Assembly (NCBI GenBank): GCA_038212215.1
Contig: JBBQUT010000020.1
Location: 19,631 to 83,630 of the forward strand
Direction of reading: 5' to 3'
DNA length: 64,000 nt
Origin: JALZAI01 sp038212215
GTDB lineage: Bacteria; Actinomycetota; Actinomycetes; Mycobacteriales; Jatrophihabitantaceae
This document shows, piece after piece, positions 16,465-25,331 of the stretch. A program made the translations under genes and the position numbers. Below the pieces are notes generated by a model, which was given only the letters and a program-made list of their open reading frames with translations, searched no databases and was not told the origin of the DNA. How positions within the stretch are numbered: the stretch's first letter is position 1; each line of letters opens with the position of its first letter.

Positions 16465-18180
16465 TCATGACAGATGCAGGGTGACTTGGGCGCTTATCGC
16501 GTCGAACTGGGAACGGGTGACGACGACGGCGATGATCCACGTCCCCGGCACCGGCAGTGTGACACCACTCGCGTCGTAAGCGTGGGTGCCGTCGGCGCGC
16601 AGGTGGAGCGGGATCGGCCCGAGCTGCTGGTCGGGCTGCGTAGCGGTGGCGGTCAGCGACTTTGCCACAGCGCCGCCGCTGAGCGAGATCGCGACGTCGA
16701 CGATGCCGTGCCGTCCAGGAGCGAGCGTCACCTGCACCCGACCGCCGTCGCCGAGTGCCGCGCTCGCGCTGACCGGGGCGCGATCCTGCGCAGCGAGCGC
16801 CTCTGCGCCGCGGGGTTGTCCGACGAGCACCGAGGTGGCCACCAGCACCACTGCGGCCACCACGATCTCGACCAGTACCGACCGACGCAGGCGTTCGGTA
16901 TCCGCCGTCTGGTCGCTGCTGTCGGAGTCGGTCATGGCGTAGGCCACAGCCGGTCGTCCAGGGCGTTTGGGGCGCTCAGTCCCGAAGCGGCGCTGGACGA
17001 TTCGTCGGGACATGTTGCCCAACGCAAGGATGCCCGCGAACAGGGCAAGCTTGACGGCGACCAACAGTCCGTATTCGGTCGAGAACAGTGCCCGCCACGA
17101 ACCGACGCCGCGCCAGGCAGCGTAGGTACCGGTGACAGCGAGCACGCCGATCGCCGCGAACGCTGCCCGCGAGAAGACGGGGATCACCGCGGCCGCCTCG
17201 GCGGCGTCGCGGCGGGCCAGCAGCGCGCCCACGAGCAGTACGAGGCCGCCCACCCAGATTGCCATCGCGCTCAGATGCGCGGTGTCCAGGACAAGCGAGA
17301 GCCAGGACGGGTCGGTGGTGCGGGCGTGACCAGTCGCTGCGAAGGTGAACGCGATTGCTAGCGCGAGCGGCCACGCGAGACGCTCGATGCGGGCACGTCG
17401 CCGGCCCGGCTGCAGGGCGAGAGCGAGCAGCGCACCCAGCCCGCCGAGCAGCAGCAGCCGCGCGCAGTGCAGCTGCCCGTAGTTCGTGTGCAAAGTCGCG
17501 TCGACCAGCGACGGGCGCACCGCGTCGCGCAGGCCCGCCCCGGCCAGATAAGCCCCCTGCAGCAGCAGTTCGAACACCGCGCCGACGGCGGTCACCGTCC
17601 AGCCCGTCCACACGATGAGCAGTGCCCGGCGATCCTCGCGCCCCTGCGGCCAGACCGTGAGCAGCAGCCAGGCGCCCCCCAGCAGCGCGAACCCCGCATA
17701 GGAGCCCCATCGAGCCACGTCCAAACCGGCACTGACCACGTGGTCGAAAGAGCCCGGCGACCCCGCCGCCGACATCACCAGCGGCCCGGAGCCGACGACG
17801 AACCGCTCGACACCTGCGACGGGGTGCGAGTCGGCGGAGAGCACGCGGTAGCTCTCGACGTAGGTGCCGTCGGGTAGCCCCGATTTCAGCTTCACGGTCA
17901 CCTGCGAGCCGTCGCCGCGCGGGTGGAACGCCGCGCCCGCCTCGACGCGGGTGCCGCTCTGGTTCGTGACGTGCAGGTAACCGAGGGTGCCCAGGCCGAC
18001 CTGCTCGTCGAAGCTGATCGTCACGCTGGCCGGCACCGACTTCAGCCGCGAACCGTCGGCTGGATCACTTGCGACGACGCTCGCATGCGCGGACGCAGGC
18101 CCGGCGGCCAGCAGCGTCGCGCCTAGTAGCGCAGCCAGCACCAGCAGCAGCCGTCGCACGCGCCGGGTCAAGAACGTCAC
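16465..18180 (-). CDS. CopC-CopD fusion copper resistance/import protein
   Basis: A 571-residue protein when started at GTG 18180 (VTFLTRRVRR), chosen because a signal peptide follows at once and ends ASAHASVV; the longer frame upstream lacks coding character. Residues about 30-125 are the CopC cupredoxin-like domain, with the N-terminal His after cleavage and a second His in SADSHPVAG as copper ligands. Residues about 150-440 hold eight or so membrane helices of CopD, with AHLSAMAIWVGG. About 130 further residues after the last helix form a beta-rich extracytoplasmic domain. This fused form is common in actinobacteria and handles copper in the envelope. It lies between the copper chaperones and the copA-csoR operon. 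Confidence 0.9.
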   Translation of the reverse strand: MTFLTRRVRRLLLVLAALLGATLLAAGPASAHASVVASDPADGSRLKSVPASVTISFDEQVGLGTLGYLHVTNQSGTRVEAGAAFHPRGDGSQVTVKLKSGLPDGTYVESYRVLSADSHPVAGVERFVVGSGPLVMSAAGSPGSFDHVVSAGLDVARWGSYAGFALLGGAWLLLTVWPQGREDRRALLIVWTGWTVTAVGAVFELLLQGAYLAGAGLRDAVRPSLVDATLHTNYGQLHCARLLLLGGLGALLALALQPGRRRARIERLAWPLALAIAFTFAATGHARTTDPSWLSLVLDTAHLSAMAIWVGGLVLLVGALLARRDAAEAAAVIPVFSRAAFAAIGVLAVTGTYAAWRGVGSWRALFSTEYGLLVAVKLALFAGILALGNMSRRIVQRRFGTERPKRPGRPAVAYAMTDSDSSDQTADTERLRRSVLVEIVVAAVVLVATSVLVGQPRGAEALAAQDRAPVSASAALGDGGRVQVTLAPGRHGIVDVAISLSGGAVAKSLTATATQPDQQLGPIPLHLRADGTHAYDASGVTLPVPGTWIIAVVVTRSQFDAISAQVTLHLS

Positions 18181-18288
18181 GTCATAATGGTCGGCCAGCG
18201 AGCCGTTGCGGTTCCCGTGGCGCGACGGCTCACAGCAAGGCCATTGGTAGCTGAGACCAGAAGTTGCCATCGACGGCTGCGGCGCGGA

Positions 18289-18663
18289 TTACGCCGCGAC
18301 TTGATCCGCCGACGCGCGTGCGGCACGGGTGACGAAATGCTCGGCAACGAAGGACATCGTCGGTACGGTGCCCGCCAGCATCACCAGGGCGTAGCGCGCG
18401 AGCGGCCAGCGCAGCTTCACGCCCAGGATCGCGGTGACGATCACGTACAGCAGGTAGAGATAGCCGTGCGCGAGCCAGAGCAAACCGGTGCCGGGCTCCA
18501 TGTGTCGGACGCCGACGGCCTTGAGGATCAGCGCGATCGTCCCGGCCAGCAGCACCACACCGGTGGTGAAGGCCATGATCCGGTAGCGCAGCAGCGCGCC
18601 GGAGGCCGCGGCCACCCGGGCCGCAGGCACCGGCGGCTGGGCCACGCTCAGCAGCTCACTCAT
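18289..18663 (-). CDS. DUF3817 family membrane protein
   Basis: A 124-residue protein with three membrane segments: RIMAFTTGVVLLAGTIALIL, a central WLAHGYLYLLYVIVTAILG and a last ALVMLAGTVPTMSFVAEHFV. The WLAHGYLYLLY stretch and the FVAEHF end are typical of DUF3817, a family without assigned function that is widespread in actinobacteria. It overlaps the upstream membrane-protein gene by eight bases and is likely in the same operon. Confidence 0.85.
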   Translation of the reverse strand: MSELLSVAQPPVPAARVAAASGALLRYRIMAFTTGVVLLAGTIALILKAVGVRHMEPGTGLLWLAHGYLYLLYVIVTAILGVKLRWPLARYALVMLAGTVPTMSFVAEHFVTRAARASADQVAA

Positions 18664-19072
18664 GACCGCTCCGCTTCGTTGGGTGCCCTTCGATGGGTGC
18701 CGCGAGCGAGGCGAGGTAGGCGTTGTAGGCGACCTGCTCGTCGTCGACGTCGTCGCCGGGACCGTCCGAACTCTGCGGCATCACGTAGCGACGGTAGGCG
18801 ACCGGCATGCCGGTCTCGCCGGGACCCTCGACGGCCGACGCCCGCTGCGGGCGCGCGCGGTCGTGCAAGATTCGAAACCACCCCAGCAGTGCGAACAAGC
18901 TGAACAGCCACCACTGCAGCGCGTAGCCGAAATTTTGCAGCGAGAAACCCTTCCGCTCGGAAACGGTCAGCTGCCAGTGACCGAGCAGCACCATGCTCAC
19001 GGCGGCCGCCAGCACAAGCAGGTGCCCGGCCAGCCACTTCGGCGAGGCGAGGAACCGGTACGAGCGTGCCAC
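18656..19072 (-). CDS. Conserved actinobacterial two-helix membrane protein
   Basis: A 138-residue protein with two membrane segments, about residues 12-32 (HLLVLAAAVSMVLLGHWQL) and 52-68 (WWLFSLFALLGWFRIL), followed by a charged cytoplasmic tail with MPVAYRRYVMPQ and DDEQVAYNAYLASLA. The first helix context (KWLAGHLLV, LGHWQL) recalls the start of SURF1-like proteins, but the rest does not. No function can be assigned. It starts four bases after the copA stop and overlaps DUF3817 downstream, so it may belong to the csoR-copA transcript. Confidence 0.75.
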   Translation of the reverse strand: MARSYRFLASPKWLAGHLLVLAAAVSMVLLGHWQLTVSERKGFSLQNFGYALQWWLFSLFALLGWFRILHDRARPQRASAVEGPGETGMPVAYRRYVMPQSSDGPGDDVDDEQVAYNAYLASLAAPIEGHPTKRSGHE

Positions 19073-19076
19073 CCGG

Positions 19077-21194
19077 TCAGCGTAAGCGCCGCAGCCGAAG
19101 ACTGTTCGTGACGACCAACACCGAGCTAGCTGCCATCGCTCCGCCAGCGATCATCGGGTTGAGCAATCCGAGCGCCGCCACCGGAATCGCGGCGATGTTG
19201 TAGGCGAACGCCCAGAACAGATTGGCCTTGATCACCGCCAGGGTGCCCCGCGACAGCCGGATCGCGGTCGCTGCTGACGTCAGGTCACCGCGCACCAGTG
19301 TCAGGTCGCTTGCCTTGATCGCGACGTCGGTACCGGTGCCCATCGCGATGCCCAGGTCGGCCTGGACGAGCGCCGCCGCGTCGTTGATTCCGTCGCCGAC
19401 CATCGCCACCACCCGCCCTTCGCCCTGCAGGTGCTTGATCGCGTCGACCTTCCCGGCCGGCAGCACGTCTGCGATCACCTCGCTGACGCCAACCTCGGCG
19501 GCGACGCTCTGTGCCGCCGCGGCAGTGTCGCCGCTCAGCAGCACCGGCCGCAGGCCGAGCGCGACCAGTTGCGCGATCGCGGCTCTGCTAGTGACCTTGA
19601 CCGTGTCGCCCACCTCGAACACGGCGTGGGCGGAGCCGTCCCAGCCGGCGACCACGGCGGTTCGGCCCTGTGAATCTGCCGCCGCCACCGCGTCCTGCAG
19701 CGCCGACGCGACGCTCAGCCGCTCGCCCACCCAACTGGGTCGCCCGGCGAGCACCGAATGCCCCTCGACAACCCCGGTCACGCCCAGTCCACCAAACGCC
19801 TGGAACTGCGTCACCGCGGGAAATGCACCGCTTCCGGCCGCAGCAATCGCCGCACCGATCGGATGTTCGGACGCCGCCTCGAGCGCGCCGACCAGTCGCA
19901 ACACCTCGTCTTGCGGCGCGTCCCAGACGACGATCGAGTGCATCGTCATCAGGCCCGTCGTCACGGTGCCGGTCTTGTCGAGGACGATCGTGTCCACCCG
20001 CCGAGTCGACTCCAGGACCTCCGGACCGGTGATCACGATGCCGAGTTGAGCCGCCCGGCCGGTTCCCGCCAGCAGCGCGGTCGGGGTGGCCAGCCCCAGC
20101 GCGCACGGGCACGCGACGACGAGCACGGCGACCGCCGCGGTGAAGGCGTCCGGGGCGGAGTACCCGAGCAGCAGCCAGGCCGCGAGCGTCGCCAACGTCA
20201 GCACCAGGACGACCGGCACGAACACCGCCGACACGCGGTCGGCAAGCCGCTGCACGGGTGCCTTGCCGGTCTGCGCCTGCTCGACCAACGCGCCTATCTG
20301 GGCGAGCTGGGTGTCGCGGCCAACGCGGGTGGCGCGTACGACCAGCCGGCCGGCGCTGTTCGTCGTCGCCCCGGCTACCTCGTCATTCACTGAGATCTCG
20401 ACCGGCACCGATTCCCCGGTCAGCATCGACGCGTCAACCGTGGAGCGCCCTTCGATCACAACGCCGTCGGTCGCGATCTTCTCCCCCGGTCGAACCGCAA
20501 ACTCGTCGCCGACGGCGAGCTGCGCGATCGGCACGTCGACGAAGGACGCGCCGCGTCGCACGGATGCCGACTTCGCACCCAGGTCGAGCAGCACCCGCAG
20601 GGCCGCCCCGGACGCGCGACGAGCCCGCGCCTCCAGCGTGCGTCCGAGCAGCAGGAACACAGTGACCGTCGAGGCCACCTCGAAGTATCGATGCGCGCCC
20701 GTGCCGGCGACGACGGCGATCACGGACCACGTCCACGCGGCGAGCACGCCGATGCTGACCAGAGTGTCCATGGTGGTGGCGCCGTGGCGGGCGTTGATCG
20801 CGGCAGCGCGGTGGAAGGGCCACGCCCCCCAGAGAGCCACCGGCGTGGCGAGCGCGAGTTCCAGCCAGCCAGCAAAACCCTTGTCCGACAGAGGTGTCAT
20901 CGCTACGACGAGGACCAGAACGGCGAGCGGGGCGGACCCGATCAGGCGCCGCGACAACCCGCGGGGGTCGTAGTCGTCGTGCGTGTGTGCGCCCGACACG
21001 TGCACGGTCGCCTGATAACCCGCCGCCTCGACAGCCTTGATCAGTGCCGCGGCCGGCACGTCGCCTTCGACGGTTGCGGTCTCGGTCGCGAGGTTCACGC
21101 TCGCGTGCGCGCCGGCGATCTCGTTGAGCGTGCGCTCCACTCTGCCGACGCACGAGCCACAGGTCATCCCCTTGACGTCGAGCTGCACGCTCAT
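19077..21194 (-). CDS. copA: Copper-exporting P1B-type ATPase CopA
   Basis: A 705-residue membrane pump. Start ATG 21194 (MSVQLDVKGM) overlaps the csoR stop in an ATGA. Residues about 1-65 are a heavy-metal-associated domain with GMTCGSC. A His-rich HTHDD linker follows. The membrane part carries the ion-selectivity motif ACPCALGLATP, and the catalytic part has DKTGT (phosphorylated Asp), the SEHPIG nucleotide-binding motif and GDGINDAAAL. The TGES actuator loop is present as LTGESVP. All key residues are intact. CPC plus CsoR control indicates Cu(I) export from the cytoplasm. Confidence 0.95.
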   Translation of the reverse strand: MSVQLDVKGMTCGSCVGRVERTLNEIAGAHASVNLATETATVEGDVPAAALIKAVEAAGYQATVHVSGAHTHDDYDPRGLSRRLIGSAPLAVLVLVVAMTPLSDKGFAGWLELALATPVALWGAWPFHRAAAINARHGATTMDTLVSIGVLAAWTWSVIAVVAGTGAHRYFEVASTVTVFLLLGRTLEARARRASGAALRVLLDLGAKSASVRRGASFVDVPIAQLAVGDEFAVRPGEKIATDGVVIEGRSTVDASMLTGESVPVEISVNDEVAGATTNSAGRLVVRATRVGRDTQLAQIGALVEQAQTGKAPVQRLADRVSAVFVPVVLVLTLATLAAWLLLGYSAPDAFTAAVAVLVVACPCALGLATPTALLAGTGRAAQLGIVITGPEVLESTRRVDTIVLDKTGTVTTGLMTMHSIVVWDAPQDEVLRLVGALEAASEHPIGAAIAAAGSGAFPAVTQFQAFGGLGVTGVVEGHSVLAGRPSWVGERLSVASALQDAVAAADSQGRTAVVAGWDGSAHAVFEVGDTVKVTSRAAIAQLVALGLRPVLLSGDTAAAAQSVAAEVGVSEVIADVLPAGKVDAIKHLQGEGRVVAMVGDGINDAAALVQADLGIAMGTGTDVAIKASDLTLVRGDLTSAATAIRLSRGTLAVIKANLFWAFAYNIAAIPVAALGLLNPMIAGGAMAASSVLVVTNSLRLRRLR

Positions 21195-21484
21195 GAGCGC
21201 ACCAACCGTCCGATGGCGGCGGACGCCTCCGCCACCTTCGCGTCCGCCTCCGCGCCGCCGCGCGAGACCGCATCCGCGACGCAATGCGAAAGGTGCTCCT
21301 CGAGCAACCCCAGCGCGAACGCCTGCAACGCGCGGGTCGCCGCTGACACCTGGGTGAGCACGTCGATGCAGTACGTGTCGTTCTCGACCTGGCGCTGCAA
21401 TCCGCGTACCTGGCCTTCGATCCGACGCAACCGCTTCAGGTGAGCGTCTTTGGAATCGTGATATCCAGGAGCTGCGGTGTCCAT
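21191..21484 (-). CDS. csoR: CsoR copper-sensing transcriptional repressor
   Basis: A 97-residue all-helical DUF156 repressor. The Cu(I) ligand set is intact: Cys in NDTYCIDVL, and His and Cys in EEHLSHCV. The N-terminal helix LKRLRRIEGQVRGLQRQVE is the family signature. Start ATG 21484 was chosen over a longer frame because it fits the family length and leaves the palindromic operator 18-32 bases upstream. CsoR releases DNA when loaded with copper and derepresses the csoR-copA operon, to which it is joined by a four-base overlap. Confidence 0.94.
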   Translation of the reverse strand: MDTAAPGYHDSKDAHLKRLRRIEGQVRGLQRQVENDTYCIDVLTQVSAATRALQAFALGLLEEHLSHCVADAVSRGGAEADAKVAEASAAIGRLVRS

Positions 21485-21501
21485 GTTCCCATCGTAGCAA
21501 G

Positions 21502-21516
21502 TACCCCTTCGGGGTA
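21502..21516. promoter_or_regulatory. CsoR-type operator
   Basis: The palindrome TACCCCTTCGGGGTA has the GC-rich inverted-repeat form of known CsoR/RcnR-family operators and sits 18 bases before the csoR start. It also lies 33 bases before the divergent xth start, so it might influence both. Confidence 0.7.
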
Positions 21517-21548
21517 TCTGCAAATGTCGTTGTGCAAGGCTCAGAAGC

Positions 21549-22346
21549 GTGCGCATCGCCACCTGGAACGTAAATTCGGTGACCGCGCGGTTACCGCGAC
21601 TGCTCGACTGGCTCGGCGCCGCCGAACCTGATGTCCTGTGCCTGCAGGAGCTCAAGGTCAGCGCCGATGACTTCCCCGTCGACGAAGTGGCCGCGTTGGG
21701 CTACGAGGTCGCCGCACACGGCACCGGCCGATGGAACGGCGTCGGCATCCTGTCGCGCGTCGGTCTCGCGGACGAGCGGCGCGGCCTGGCCGGCGAACCC
21801 GGCTACCAGCCAGAAGACGCGATGTTCGAGGCACACGAACCCCGCGCGATCGGCGCGACCTGCGATGGGTTGCGGGTGTGGTCGGTGTACGTGCCCAACG
21901 GCCGCGAGGTCGGTCATGCGCACTTCGCGTACAAGCTGCAGTGGCTGTCCGCGCTGCGCGACACGGTAGCCGCCGAACTTCGCGATCGGGAGGGCCGATT
22001 CGCGCTCATGGGCGACTTCAACATCGCACCGACCGACGCGGACGTGTGGGACGCTGCCGCCGTGCACGGCGGCACGCACGTCAGCGAAGCGGAGCGCGCG
22101 AAGCTCGCCGAATTGCGCGAACTCGGTCTCACCGACGTCGTCCCTCGGGCGTTGAAACACGGCACGCCGTACACCTACTGGGATTACCGGGCCGGGATGT
22201 TCCACAAGAACATGGGCATGCGCATCGACCTCGTGTACGCGAACGCCGCCGTGGCATCGGCGGTAACTGACGCCTATGTCGACCGCGACGCTCGAAAGGG
22301 CACGCTGCCGTCCGATCACGCACCCGTCGTCATCGATCTACGATGA
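21549..22346 (+). CDS. xth: Exodeoxyribonuclease III (AP endonuclease)
   Basis: A 265-residue enzyme of the EEP nuclease superfamily that cuts DNA at abasic sites and trims 3' blocks. The metal and catalytic motifs are all visible: TWNVNSV at the N-terminus, CLQELKV (metal-binding Glu), YVPNGREVG, GDFNIAPTDADVWD (Asp/Asn pair), MRIDLVYAN and the terminal SDHAPVVIDL (catalytic His). Start GTG 21549; no strong ribosome site. Divergent from csoR and convergent with the S53 peptidase gene. Confidence 0.94.
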   Translation: MRIATWNVNSVTARLPRLLDWLGAAEPDVLCLQELKVSADDFPVDEVAALGYEVAAHGTGRWNGVGILSRVGLADERRGLAGEPGYQPEDAMFEAHEPRAIGATCDGLRVWSVYVPNGREVGHAHFAYKLQWLSALRDTVAAELRDREGRFALMGDFNIAPTDADVWDAAAVHGGTHVSEAERAKLAELRELGLTDVVPRALKHGTPYTYWDYRAGMFHKNMGMRIDLVYANAAVASAVTDAYVDRDARKGTLPSDHAPVVIDLR

Positions 22347-22358
22347 CGCCGCTTGCTT

Positions 22359-23915
22359 CTACGGTCGGAACGTTGTCAGACCGTTCGGTGTGCCGATGCC
22401 GGTCGGGCCGTCGAAGCCGGTTCGCGCGATGCACTGCTTGTCGTTGACCAACAACGCGGTGCCCCCGTTGTAGGCGAATCCGCAGTCGACCAGGCCCATC
22501 CAGTCGCCGTATTGGTTGGCGAGATTGTTCGGGTTCCGCGTTGCGCCCCCGGTCAGGGACGAGACGGTCGCGGCGCACGTCGCTTTGGTGTCGCTACCGC
22601 AGAAGGCGTTGCCGCCGCGGGTTACGTCGTAGGTGGTGCGCGAGTGGTTGTAGAGGGTCTGCGCGGGAGAGGGAACGCCGCGTGGGCCACCGGCGAGACC
22701 GGAAAGCGCGGCGATGATCGGCGCCGACAGCGACGTGCCCCCGAAGGTGACCCAACCGCGGTAGTAGACGCTGTAGATGTCGTATCCAGTGGCTGGATCG
22801 GCGACGGCGGCGATGTCGCCGGTCATGCGGTGGCCGCCGCAACCGAGGCTCGCGAAGCCAGCGACGCGCAACTGCGCTGCCGAGACGGTGAAAAGCGTGC
22901 TGCATCCGCCGCCTGTCGCACCGGCTGACGTGCCGTAACGCAGACCCGTCGCATCAGTGGGTCCGTTCTCGTTCCACACCGTCTCGCTGCGTCGGGTGCC
23001 GTTGGCATTGAGTGTCAGCGCAGTGCCGCCAACCGCGACCACGCTCGGATACGCCGCTGGGACCGAAGGTTCGTTGTCCGACGTGCCTGGCGTGTACACC
23101 GGGTCGTTCGCGTAATCCCAGCTGTACCAGCCGTCGTCACCCGTGGACGCGGTGATGAGGACGCCGACGCGGTTGTAGGCCGCCTGTATCGCACGGGTGG
23201 AATACGTTTCCGGAGCGCCGTAGGAGTTGCTGACAATCCGCGCGCCCATCCGGACTGCCGTGTCGACGGTCGCGGCGAGTGATACGCCGGACGCGGAATC
23301 GGCCTCGACCAGGAGGATCCGGCACTTGTTGCACAGGCCGCGGACAGCCTGTAGGTCAAGGGCGATCTCAGTCGCCCACGAGGCATCAGCCCGAGGCAGG
23401 CCCGTCGTGCGACCGCGTTGATTCACGATGCGCAGTGAGATCGCGGTCTCCAAGGGCAAGCGGTAGCGGCGGTCGAAGGTGTTCAGTTCGCTGCGCGCGT
23501 ATGGGTCGGCGTAGGCGTCGACGATGGCGACGGTCTGCGTCGTAGCGCCCGCGGTGTTGACCCGGTAGGCGCCCGCGATCTGGCGCGGCGTGAAGCCGGC
23601 CGCCGGTCCGGCTCCGTTGTCGGCAGCGCTGCTTCGGTACGCGCGTGCGCCCGAGGTGCCGGCTGGCACCGGAACCCACCGAAGTGCCATGCAGCGGCTC
23701 TCGCCGGGCTTGGGACGATCACACACAGGCACCACCCGCGCGTACCGCAGGCCGGCGGACGTACTGGTACTCCCGGTAACGGTGATCGCTCGCGCCGGGT
23801 GCCGAGCGCTGGTACCGGCCGCAGCGCTCGTCGCCGACGAAACGGCCACCGCGGTGAACGCTGCGGCCGAAAGGGCGGTCAGGCATAGGAGTCGGGTCGT
23901 TCTGGGGGTGCGCAT
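22359..23915 (-). CDS. Secreted S53 family (sedolisin-type) serine peptidase
   Basis: A 518-residue exported protein. ATG 23915 was chosen because AAGGAAC precedes it and a signal peptide follows (RLLCLTALSAAAFTAVAV, then SAAAGTSA). After a short propeptide-like region the S53 core shows ASWATEIALDLQAV, holding the catalytic Glu and Asp four residues apart; ASTGDDGW, which probably holds the oxyanion Asp; and FGGTSLSAPIIAALSGL with the nucleophile Ser. Sedolisins are acid-active secreted endopeptidases. Cysteines in GCSTLF, FCGSDTKATC and DCGFAY suggest disulfides. Single gene, convergent with xth. Confidence 0.9.
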   Translation of the reverse strand: MRTPRTTRLLCLTALSAAAFTAVAVSSATSAAAGTSARHPARAITVTGSTSTSAGLRYARVVPVCDRPKPGESRCMALRWVPVPAGTSGARAYRSSAADNGAGPAAGFTPRQIAGAYRVNTAGATTQTVAIVDAYADPYARSELNTFDRRYRLPLETAISLRIVNQRGRTTGLPRADASWATEIALDLQAVRGLCNKCRILLVEADSASGVSLAATVDTAVRMGARIVSNSYGAPETYSTRAIQAAYNRVGVLITASTGDDGWYSWDYANDPVYTPGTSDNEPSVPAAYPSVVAVGGTALTLNANGTRRSETVWNENGPTDATGLRYGTSAGATGGGCSTLFTVSAAQLRVAGFASLGCGGHRMTGDIAAVADPATGYDIYSVYYRGWVTFGGTSLSAPIIAALSGLAGGPRGVPSPAQTLYNHSRTTYDVTRGGNAFCGSDTKATCAATVSSLTGGATRNPNNLANQYGDWMGLVDCGFAYNGGTALLVNDKQCIARTGFDGPTGIGTPNGLTTFRP

Positions 23916-24032
23916 CGAGGCGTTCCTTCTACGGTTCTGGGCGCTGGCGCACCACTTCTCGTATCGACAGAGCAACCCGATACTTGAGTCCCAGCAAGTC
24001 ATTCGAGCAAGGAACTTGGTGATCCCCAACAC

Positions 24033-24512
24033 TCAGCGAGCGCGGACGAATCTGCGGTGCCGGTAGTGCAGTCCGGACGTCGAAGTGCGCCACTCGCCGT
24101 CGAGCTCCACGATCCAGCCGGAGTCGAACTGGGGAGCGAATACATTGCCGTCGAAGGACTCTCGCAGTTCGGTGACCTCGGCCCGCTCAGCCACCGGCAG
24201 CGCGGCGGCGTAGACCGCGGCGCCGCCGATCACCCACACCGCGCCGCCCTGCCGAAGGGCGTCGGCCACGTCGTGCACGACGACCGCGCCTTCGCCCCTC
24301 CACGCCGGATCGCCAGTGAGTACAACGTTTCGGCGACCGGGCAGCGGTCGGAACCGCGCCGGCAGCGACTCCCAGGTGCGCCGGCCCATCACCACGCTCG
24401 CACCGGCGGTGACGGCACGAAAGTGCGCCATGTCCTCGGGAACATGCCATGGAACGGCGTTGTCGCGTCCGATGACGCCGTTCGCCGCCTGCGCCCAGAT
24501 GAGGCCGATCAT
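24033..24512 (-). CDS. folA: Dihydrofolate reductase
   Basis: A 159-residue enzyme that reduces dihydrofolate to tetrahydrofolate with NADPH. Motifs in order: MIGLIWAQAANGVIGRDNAVPWHVPEDMAHF (substrate site with the Asp/Glu-bearing helix), VVMGRRTWESLP (NADPH-binding), RRNVVLTGD, and VWVIGGAAVYAAAL. The gene begins at the base after the thyA stop, so the two form a coupled thyA-folA pair: ThyA makes dihydrofolate that FolA recycles. Confidence 0.96.
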   Translation of the reverse strand: MIGLIWAQAANGVIGRDNAVPWHVPEDMAHFRAVTAGASVVMGRRTWESLPARFRPLPGRRNVVLTGDPAWRGEGAVVVHDVADALRQGGAVWVIGGAAVYAAALPVAERAEVTELRESFDGNVFAPQFDSGWIVELDGEWRTSTSGLHYRHRRFVRAR

Positions 24513-25313
24513 TCAGACCGCGACGGGCGCCTTGATGCCCGGGTGATGCTGGTAACCGATGACCTCGAAATGGTCGTATCCGTAATCGAACAGCGATGGC
24601 GCCGGGCGCAGTTCCAGGTGGGGGAACGGGTACGGCTCGCGCGCGAGCTGGGTGCGCACCTGCGCCTCATGGTTGTCGTAGATGTGACAGTCACCGCCCG
24701 TCCACACGAGCTCGGCGACCTCCAGACCGACCTGCGCAGCGACCATGTGGGTGAGCAGTGCATAGCTCGCGATGTTGAACGGAACCCCAAGGAAGAGGTC
24801 CGCGCTGCGTTGGTAGAGCTGACAGGAGAGCTTGCCGGCAGCGACGTAGAACTGGAAGAACGCGTGGCACGGCGGTAGCGCCATGTTCTCGATCTCGCCG
24901 ACGTTCCAGGCTGAAACGATCAGCCGCCGAGAGTCGGGATCGGTGCGCAATTGCTCGAGCACGGCGCTGATCTGGTCGATATGGCGGCCGTCGGGGGTGG
25001 GCCAGGAGCGCCATTGCACGCCGTAGACCGGGCCGAGCTCGCCATCGGGCGCAGCCCACTCGTCCCAGATGGTGATGTCGTGTTCGTGCAACCAGGCGAC
25101 ATTGCTCTCCCCACGCAGGAACCACAACAACTCGTAGGCGACGGAGCGAAAGTGCACCCTTTTGGTGGTCACGAGCGGGAAACCGGCGCTGAGGTCGTAA
25201 CGCAACTGGTGCCCGAACAGGCTGCGCGTGCCGGTGCCGGTGCGGTCGGCCTTGTGCGTGCCGGAGTCGAGCACCAGGCGCAGCAGATCCTCGTACTGGG
25301 TGTCGACCCGCAT
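24513..25313 (-). CDS. thyA: Thymidylate synthase
   Basis: A 266-residue enzyme converting dUMP to dTMP with methylene-tetrahydrofolate. Visible family residues: DRTGTGTRSLFG near the N-terminus (dUMP phosphate Arg), LWFLRGESN, the catalytic Cys in LPPCHAFFQFYV, QLYQRSADLFLGVPFNIASYALLTH (folate/dUMP site), and GGDCHIYDNHEAQV. Length matches bacterial ThyA. First gene of the thyA-folA pair. Confidence 0.96.
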   Translation of the reverse strand: MRVDTQYEDLLRLVLDSGTHKADRTGTGTRSLFGHQLRYDLSAGFPLVTTKRVHFRSVAYELLWFLRGESNVAWLHEHDITIWDEWAAPDGELGPVYGVQWRSWPTPDGRHIDQISAVLEQLRTDPDSRRLIVSAWNVGEIENMALPPCHAFFQFYVAAGKLSCQLYQRSADLFLGVPFNIASYALLTHMVAAQVGLEVAELVWTGGDCHIYDNHEAQVRTQLAREPYPFPHLELRPAPSLFDYGYDHFEVIGYQHHPGIKAPVAV

Positions 25314-25331
25314 GCCCGCCAGCCTAGACGG

